A program made the position numbers and the translations under genes. Below the pieces are notes generated by a model that had not been told where the DNA came from, did no database searches, and was given only the letters and a program-made list of their open reading frames with translations. 64,000 nt of DNA from assembly GCF_009363435.1 (NCBI RefSeq), contig NZ_CP045354.1:1206501-1270500 (forward strand), in the 5' to 3' direction. This DNA is from Labrenzia sp. THAF82. GTDB taxonomy: Bacteria > Pseudomonadota > Alphaproteobacteria > Rhizobiales > Stappiaceae. The stretch's first letter is position 1. Every line of letters starts with the position of its first letter. Shown piece after piece: positions 60,056 through 64,000 of this stretch.

Positions 60056-60082
60056 AAAACCCCGGCTAGGCCGGGGTTTTTT
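60056..60082 (+). terminator. Rho-independent terminator after yebC
   Basis: AACCCCGGC-TAG-GCCGGGGTT followed by TTTT. Confidence 0.9.
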
Positions 60083-60131
60083 GGTTCAACGGCTCGTTTA
60101 TTTTCTGCACGAATTTTTGAAAGGTCTCGCT

Positions 60132-60446
60132 GTGTTCCAGATTTTCGAGTTGACCCAGGACGATCCCAAGACGCTGCAGGAACGCACGCTGAAGCTTTCC
60201 GAAGAGGCCGGCGAACTGGCGCAGGCCGTTTTGTCCGTCACCAAAGCACCGGGCAGTGCTTATAAAAACCATTCCATTGAGGATGTGCGCGAAGAGGCGG
60301 TCGATGCAACAATCGTCGCGCTCAGCATTCTTGCGCAAGCGTGTTCAAGCCGCTCAGAATTCGAGAGCGAACTGGAAAGGCTCATGAGCGAAAAATGCGG
60401 GAAGTGGCGAGAAAAGGTTCTGGAACAGGAAGCGTCAGCGGAATAA
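60132..60446 (+). CDS. MazG-like nucleotide pyrophosphohydrolase domain protein
   Basis: A 104-residue all-alpha protein of the MazG/HisE-like group. The acidic motifs are LSEEAGELAQAVLS (Glu, Glu, Glu) and DVREEAVDATIVALS (Glu, Asp), enough for two Mg ions. Such enzymes cut nucleoside triphosphates to the monophosphate to clean the nucleotide pool, though HisE-like (phosphoribosyl-ATP) activity is possible. The start is GTG at 60132, with AAAGG upstream; a longer frame to 60081 begins inside the yebC terminator. It converges on the TauE gene with a 12-bp overlap. Confidence 0.82.
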   Translation: MFQIFELTQDDPKTLQERTLKLSEEAGELAQAVLSVTKAPGSAYKNHSIEDVREEAVDATIVALSILAQACSSRSEFESELERLMSEKCGKWREKVLEQEASAE

Positions 60447-61196
60447 TTCGTCCAGTGCTGGCATGCTGGTCAAAGCCGCCAAGGCGATCAGGCCATAGGC
60501 AACTTTCCGGTAGAGGCTCGGGTTCGCCCATTTAAAGCCGCGTGTGCCGGTGAAGATCGCAAGGGCATAAACCGGAACCGCTACGACCAGCAGGTGAAGC
60601 ACCTTGATGGTGAAAAATCCATGCAGCATGTAGGCGAAAAACGTACCCACGCTTGCCAGGGAAAAGAAGACGATCAGGTTGGCTCTGATGGTTTGAGGGT
60701 CGGATGAGCTGGACAGCCACATGGCAACGACGGGCGGGGCTGACACCTGTGATACGCCGCCAAGAATGCCGGAGACCCCACCTGTTGCAAAAGATATCGC
60801 CGAATTTGGCTGCTTTTGGTAGCGCCAGCCCGAAATCAAAAGCAGAAGCAGTCCGGTCACGATGGCAAAGATGGTCCATCTCAAAACGAGAATGTCCGTA
60901 TTGGCGAGAAGCCATGCGCCGAGATGTACAAAGATGACCGCACCGAACACGGCGGGCAGCACCGTGGACCATACGCACTGCCTGACAGCGCGTATCAAAA
61001 GCGGCAGTGTCACGATGCTGTCAATGAAAAGGAATGTCGCGGCGGCTGTGGCCGGCAGGATGACGCTTGTTGCTACGGGGATGAAAATCATGCCGGCACC
61101 AAAACCAGCAAATCCGCGAACGCACCCGGCGACGAACAGAACAAGCGCCAGGAAGGCAAGCAAGTCGGGTGTGTAAGAGGTGAAAATTTCGTCCAT
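60435..61196 (-). CDS. TauE/SafE family membrane permease (second copy)
   Basis: A 253-residue inner membrane protein with about eight helices: AGCVRGFAGFGAGMIFIPVATSVI in the first half and GGVSGILGGVSQVSAPPVVAMWL in the second are the repeated motifs of the family. Exports or imports sulfite, sulfonates or related anions by family knowledge. The ATG at 61196 follows GAGAATTC. It converges on the MazG-like gene (12-bp overlap) and is divergent from ruvC. It is not close in sequence to the copy at 28.8 kb. Confidence 0.87.
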   Translation of the reverse strand: MDEIFTSYTPDLLAFLALVLFVAGCVRGFAGFGAGMIFIPVATSVILPATAAATFLFIDSIVTLPLLIRAVRQCVWSTVLPAVFGAVIFVHLGAWLLANTDILVLRWTIFAIVTGLLLLLISGWRYQKQPNSAISFATGGVSGILGGVSQVSAPPVVAMWLSSSSDPQTIRANLIVFFSLASVGTFFAYMLHGFFTIKVLHLLVVAVPVYALAIFTGTRGFKWANPSLYRKVAYGLIALAALTSMPALDELFR

Positions 61197-61396
61197 GAAT
61201 TCTCGTTGGTGAGCAGCATCCACGCAATAGCGGTGATTGGGCTCAGGCCAAAGAACCGAAATGATCGACAGGCGCGGAGCCGGTGATGGACAACATGCGC
61301 CGGCCAGACCGTTCTGGCGGGTTTTAGACAGGCTTTAGGTTGGTAAGCTTCGCTTCTACTGGCGTCAACGAAGAAGTTTTGTTACCGATTTGTTCC

Positions 61397-61912
61397 ATGA
61401 CACATGCGATTCGATTGCTGGGGATCGACCCGGGACTGCGGCGCACCGGTTGGGGCATGATCGAAGCGGCGGGCAACAGGCTGTCCTTCATTGCTTCCGG
61501 CACGGTGACTTCAAACAACAAGAAGAGTCTGGCCGAGCGTCTCGTGGAGTTGCATGACGGGCTCTCCGAAGTGGTACGGCATCACGAGCCGCAAGAAGCC
61601 GCCGTTGAGCACACTTTCGTAAACAAGGATGCCGGGGCGACGCTGAAACTCGGTCAAGCCCGTGGTGTGGCTTTGTTGGTTCCCTCGCTTGCAGGACTGG
61701 CGGTCGCAGAATACGCGCCCAATCTTGTGAAGAAGACAGTGGTTGGAACAGGACACGCGGAAAAAGAACAGATCCGGGCAATGGTCAAGGTGCTGATGCC
61801 CCGCGCAACGTTTAATTCCGACGACGCGGCAGATGCGCTTGCGATTGCCATCTGCCACGCGCAGCATCGGGCCAACAGCGCAGCACGCCTTGCGGCGATG
61901 GGGGCGGCATGA
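61397..61912 (+). CDS. ruvC: Holliday junction endonuclease RuvC
   Basis: A 171-residue Mg-dependent resolvase. The catalytic acids appear in [14 protein letters not shown] (Asp), [21 protein letters not shown] (Glu), and [15 protein letters not shown] (Asp, Asp). It cuts branched DNA with RuvAB. ATG 61397 ([13 protein letters not shown]) starts the conserved part; the frame extends to a TTG at 61340 without a ribosome site. The stop overlaps ruvA (ATGA, 4 bases), so ruvC and ruvA are translationally coupled. Confidence 0.95.
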   Translation: MTHAIRLLGIDPGLRRTGWGMIEAAGNRLSFIASGTVTSNNKKSLAERLVELHDGLSEVVRHHEPQEAAVEHTFVNKDAGATLKLGQARGVALLVPSLAGLAVAEYAPNLVKKTVVGTGHAEKEQIRAMVKVLMPRATFNSDDAADALAIAICHAQHRANSAARLAAMGAA

Positions 61913-62526
61913 TCGGGAAGCTGAAAGGGACAATCGACAGTTACGGCGAGGATCATGTGATCCTCGATGTCCATGGTGTCGGCTATCAGGTTCATTGCCC
62001 TTCGCGCATTCTTCAGGGCTTGCCGAGAACTGGCGAAGCCGCGGTGCTCTTCATTGAAACCATGGTGCGTGAGGACATGATCCGTTTATTCGGTTTCGCT
62101 CAGGAGGCGGAGCGGGAATGGTTCAGGATCCTCATGACCGTTCAGGGGGTCGGGGCAAAGGTTGCTCTTGGTATCTTGGGCATCTTGAAAGCCAGTGAAG
62201 TGGCCAATGCAATAGCACTTGGCGACAAGGCGACGATCTCACGCGCCCCGGGTGTCGGCAAACGTGTTGCCGAGCGCATTCTGACAGAACTCAAGGACAA
62301 GGCTCCGGCATTGGCAACGGTCGATCAAGGGACGATTGCCGTTTCGCAGGACGTGGCAGACAATGTCGCCGCCCGCCCGGTTGCCGAAGCCGTATCCGCG
62401 CTTACAAATCTCGGCTACCCTCAGCCGCAGGCAAGTGCGGCCGTTGCCAAGGCAATGCAGTCCGCGGGTGAGGATGCGTCTACGGAAACGCTCATACGCC
62501 TCGGTTTGAAGGAACTGTCCGCATGA
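61909..62526 (+). CDS. ruvA: Holliday junction DNA helicase RuvA
   Basis: A 205-residue DNA junction-binding protein. It starts [28 protein letters not shown] (OB-fold), continues with the helix-hairpin-helix [15 protein letters not shown] and [17 protein letters not shown], and ends in a third domain ([20 protein letters not shown]) that contacts RuvB. Overlaps ruvC (4 bases) and the small membrane-protein gene (4 bases). A standard member of the ruv operon. Confidence 0.97.
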   Translation: MIGKLKGTIDSYGEDHVILDVHGVGYQVHCPSRILQGLPRTGEAAVLFIETMVREDMIRLFGFAQEAEREWFRILMTVQGVGAKVALGILGILKASEVANAIALGDKATISRAPGVGKRVAERILTELKDKAPALATVDQGTIAVSQDVADNVAARPVAEAVSALTNLGYPQPQASAAVAKAMQSAGEDASTETLIRLGLKELSA

Positions 62527-62768
62527 TAGCGTTCACTTATGCCGTCATTGCCGTAACATTCATTGTCCTTGGGATCGGCGGTATCATGTATCTCGACCAC
62601 CGGTTTTCGCTGTCTGTCGGCGATCGTCCATTTGCGATCAAAGGGCGCCGCATCGAAACGGACGATCCGTTTGTGCGGAGCCAGTTCAAAAAATTCTATG
62701 CGATCAGGGTGGCTTATTCCCTGTTTCTCCTGGTGATGCTGTTTGTGGTCGTCAGCCATGTCGGATGA
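62523..62768 (+). CDS. Small two-helix membrane protein between ruvA and ruvB
   Basis: An 81-residue protein with N-terminal ([20 protein letters not shown]) and C-terminal ([20 protein letters not shown]) membrane helices joined by a charged loop. It overlaps ruvA by 4 bases (ATGA) and ruvB by 11, so all are translated in series. No family recognised. A membrane protein nested in the ruv operon is unusual; it could be a small regulator, or a by-product of operon packing. The overlaps and good codon use support translation. Confidence 0.75.
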   Translation: MIAFTYAVIAVTFIVLGIGGIMYLDHRFSLSVGDRPFAIKGRRIETDDPFVRSQFKKFYAIRVAYSLFLLVMLFVVVSHVG

Positions 62769-63798
62769 CGAACGCATTGTGACGCCGGAAATTCGCGGCG
62801 ATGAGATCGACAGCACGATGCGCCCGCAGGCATTGGACGAATTTGTCGGCCAGGCCCAGGCGCGTGCCAATCTGAAGGTTTTCATTGGTGCGGCCAAGGC
62901 ACGTGGAGAAGCGCTCGATCATGTGCTGTTTGTCGGGCCGCCGGGCCTTGGCAAGACAACACTGGCCCAGATCATGGCGCGCGAGCTTGGAGTGAATTTC
63001 CGGGCAACATCCGGTCCTGTTATTGCCAAAGCAGGCGATCTTGCTGCTCTGCTTACCAATCTGGAAGAGCGGGACGTGCTCTTCATCGACGAGATCCACC
63101 GGCTCAACCCCGCAGTTGAGGAAGTGCTTTATCCGGCAATGGAGGATTACCAGCTCGATCTGATTATTGGTGAAGGACCGGCAGCGCGATCGGTCAAGAT
63201 CGATCTGGCTAAATTCACTCTTGTTGCCGCGACAACGCGGCTCGGGCTGCTGACGACACCGCTACGCGACCGGTTCGGAATTCCCGTGCGCCTGCAATTC
63301 TATACGGTCCCGGAACTCGAACATATCGTCAAACGGGGCGCATCGATCCTTCAGATAGGCATGGCTGAAGACGGTGCACACGAAATTGCCAAGCGGTCTC
63401 GCGGTACGCCGCGTATCGCAGGGCGGTTGCTTCGCCGTGTGCGGGACTTTGCCGTTTTCGAAGGGACGGAACGGGTTGACCGTGCGCTCGCCGACAAGGC
63501 ACTACGTCAGCTGGAGGTTGATCACGCGGGATTGGACAGCCTTGACCGGCGTTATCTCAATCAGATTGCGGTCAATTTCGGCGGCGGGCCCGTTGGAATC
63601 GAAACCATTGCGGCAGCTTTGTCGGAGCCCAGGGACGCCATTGAAGAGATTGTCGAACCGTATCTGATCCAGAATGGTTTTCTGCAGCGAACACCGCGCG
63701 GGCGCGTTCTGACACCGATGGCATTTGAGCATCTCGGACTGGCAGCACCGTCTCGGCCGGATGCTCCGCAAATGGGTTTGTTCCAGGACCCGGACTAG
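62758..63798 (+). CDS. ruvB: Holliday junction branch migration ATPase RuvB
   Basis: A 346-residue AAA+ motor. Walker [10 protein letters not shown], Walker B DEIHRLNP, sensor 1 AATTRLG, the arginine finger in TPLRDRFG, and the winged-helix ending with FLQRTPRGR. It drives branch migration by RuvA-bound junctions. The ATG at 62758 is inside the small membrane-protein gene (11-base overlap), with only a weak ribosome site, so translational coupling is likely. Last gene of the ruv operon; no terminator is evident after it. Confidence 0.97.
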   Translation: MSDDERIVTPEIRGDEIDSTMRPQALDEFVGQAQARANLKVFIGAAKARGEALDHVLFVGPPGLGKTTLAQIMARELGVNFRATSGPVIAKAGDLAALLTNLEERDVLFIDEIHRLNPAVEEVLYPAMEDYQLDLIIGEGPAARSVKIDLAKFTLVAATTRLGLLTTPLRDRFGIPVRLQFYTVPELEHIVKRGASILQIGMAEDGAHEIAKRSRGTPRIAGRLLRRVRDFAVFEGTERVDRALADKALRQLEVDHAGLDSLDRRYLNQIAVNFGGGPVGIETIAAALSEPRDAIEEIVEPYLIQNGFLQRTPRGRVLTPMAFEHLGLAAPSRPDAPQMGLFQDPD

Positions 63799-63888
63799 TT
63801 TTACGTGTGATTTTGAAAGTCAAATTATAGGTAATTTTATCGAACTGGCTCAGATTTGATTAAGCATTTATTGGCGAATCTCAACCTA

Positions 63889-63917
63889 TGATCCCCCAAA
63901 TTTGTGGGGGAATCATG
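63889..63917 (+). promoter_or_regulatory. Hairpin masking the ribosome site of the last gene
   Basis: CCCCCA (63893-63898), loop AATTTG, TGGGGG (63905-63910). The 3' arm is the GGGGG of the ribosome site, 4 bases before the ATG at 63915, and flanking TGAT/AATCA can extend the stem over the start codon. Such a fold would hold translation off until it is melted or an RNA/protein opens it. Confidence 0.55.
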
Positions 63918-64000
63918 CGCAAGCGGCTTTCATCAAAACTTGCTCTTATGTTTCTGGCTGGCGCCCTGACCATGTGCGTCGCCATCGTTACCGTTACGTC
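63915..64000 (+). CDS. N-terminal part of a membrane protein (3' end outside window)
   Basis: Only 28 residues are visible: MRKRLSSKLALMFLAGALTM and then CVAIVTVT. A positively charged start followed by a hydrophobic helix fits a signal anchor or the first helix of a methyl-accepting chemotaxis protein or sensor kinase; methyl-accepting proteins in this group often begin in this way, but the visible part is too short to decide. A GGGGG ribosome site lies 4 bases upstream, within a hairpin (separate entry). Confidence 0.6.
   Translation, partial: MRKRLSSKLALMFLAGALTMCVAIVTVT

Noticed and set aside
1-64000. CRISPR arrays, insertion sequences, integrase or prophage genes.
   Set aside because: No regular direct repeats, no transposase or integrase motifs and no phage structural proteins were seen on either strand.

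Overview
The window reads as a chromosomal core segment of an alphaproteobacterium of the order Hyphomicrobiales (Rhizobiales), most like the Stappiaceae (Roseibium/Labrenzia-type). This rests on the protein families present rather than on any database search: CpdR, RcdA, GapR, DUF1013, DUF1192, DUF2312, DUF465, DUF1036, DUF1244, an aa3-type oxidase subunit IV, zinc-free L31 and L36, 6S RNA between zapA and the 5-formyl-THF cyclo-ligase gene, and the gene order tkt-gap-pgk-fba. Genes are dense and on both strands. I saw no insertion sequence, prophage, CRISPR array, integrase or plasmid function, and the base composition looks even throughout.

Layout. 1-5 kb: the end of a threonine aldolase gene, an Hsp20 gene with a likely heat-shock promoter and ROSE-type thermosensor leader, a secreted basic protein, a lysophospholipase-like hydrolase, a HisN-type phosphatase, an mmgR-like small RNA and an N-formylglutamate amidohydrolase. 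5-12 kb: cpdR, tRNA-Val(GAC), rpmJ, a TPR protein that looks leaderless, a membrane-anchored hydrolase, pyruvate kinase, a second N-formylglutamate amidohydrolase, DUF1244 and gapR. 12-23 kb: a DUF882 peptidoglycan enzyme with a long disordered tail, a sigma-54 response regulator, oligoendopeptidase F, a DUF3445 protein, an ABC1 kinase, oxidase subunit IV, rluA, a TPR lipoprotein and rpsU. 23-36 kb: a MATE exporter, purEK, two DUF465 proteins, an acyl-CoA synthetase, a TauE permease, propionyl-CoA synthetase, an SDR enzyme, an MsbA-like exporter, rpmE and a fatty acid hydroxylase-type membrane enzyme divergent from a TetR regulator, with a perfect operator between them. 36-46 kb: rcdA, a candidate anti-Shine-Dalgarno small RNA, DUF1192, a quinone oxidoreductase, DUF1013, an M50 peptidase, a divergent NTF2/LuxR pair, two adjoining ORFs in one frame, and a MotA-like/OmpA-like membrane pair. 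46-57 kb: suhB, efp, a Sel1-repeat protein, a ThiE-like protein and the glycolysis/Calvin-type block fba, pgk, gap, tkt. 57-64 kb: DUF4164, zapA, 6S RNA, the cyclo-ligase gene, ymdB, yebC, a MazG-like protein, a second TauE permease, ruvC-ruvA-small membrane protein-ruvB, and the start of a membrane protein whose start site lies in a hairpin.

Themes. Central carbon metabolism (tkt, gap, pgk, fba, pyk, prpE, acyl-CoA synthetase), translation (L31, L36, S21, EF-P, RluA, tRNA-Val), cell-cycle control (CpdR, RcdA, GapR, DUF1013, ZapA) and DNA repair (RuvABC) dominate. The least explained parts are RNA-level: two short RNAs with exposed CCUCC-type motifs, a ROSE-like leader, one predicted leaderless message and one hairpin-masked start. 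Among proteins they are the MotA/OmpA-like pair and the in-frame ORF pair at 42.4-43.5 kb. I found no obvious defence or secondary-metabolite island.
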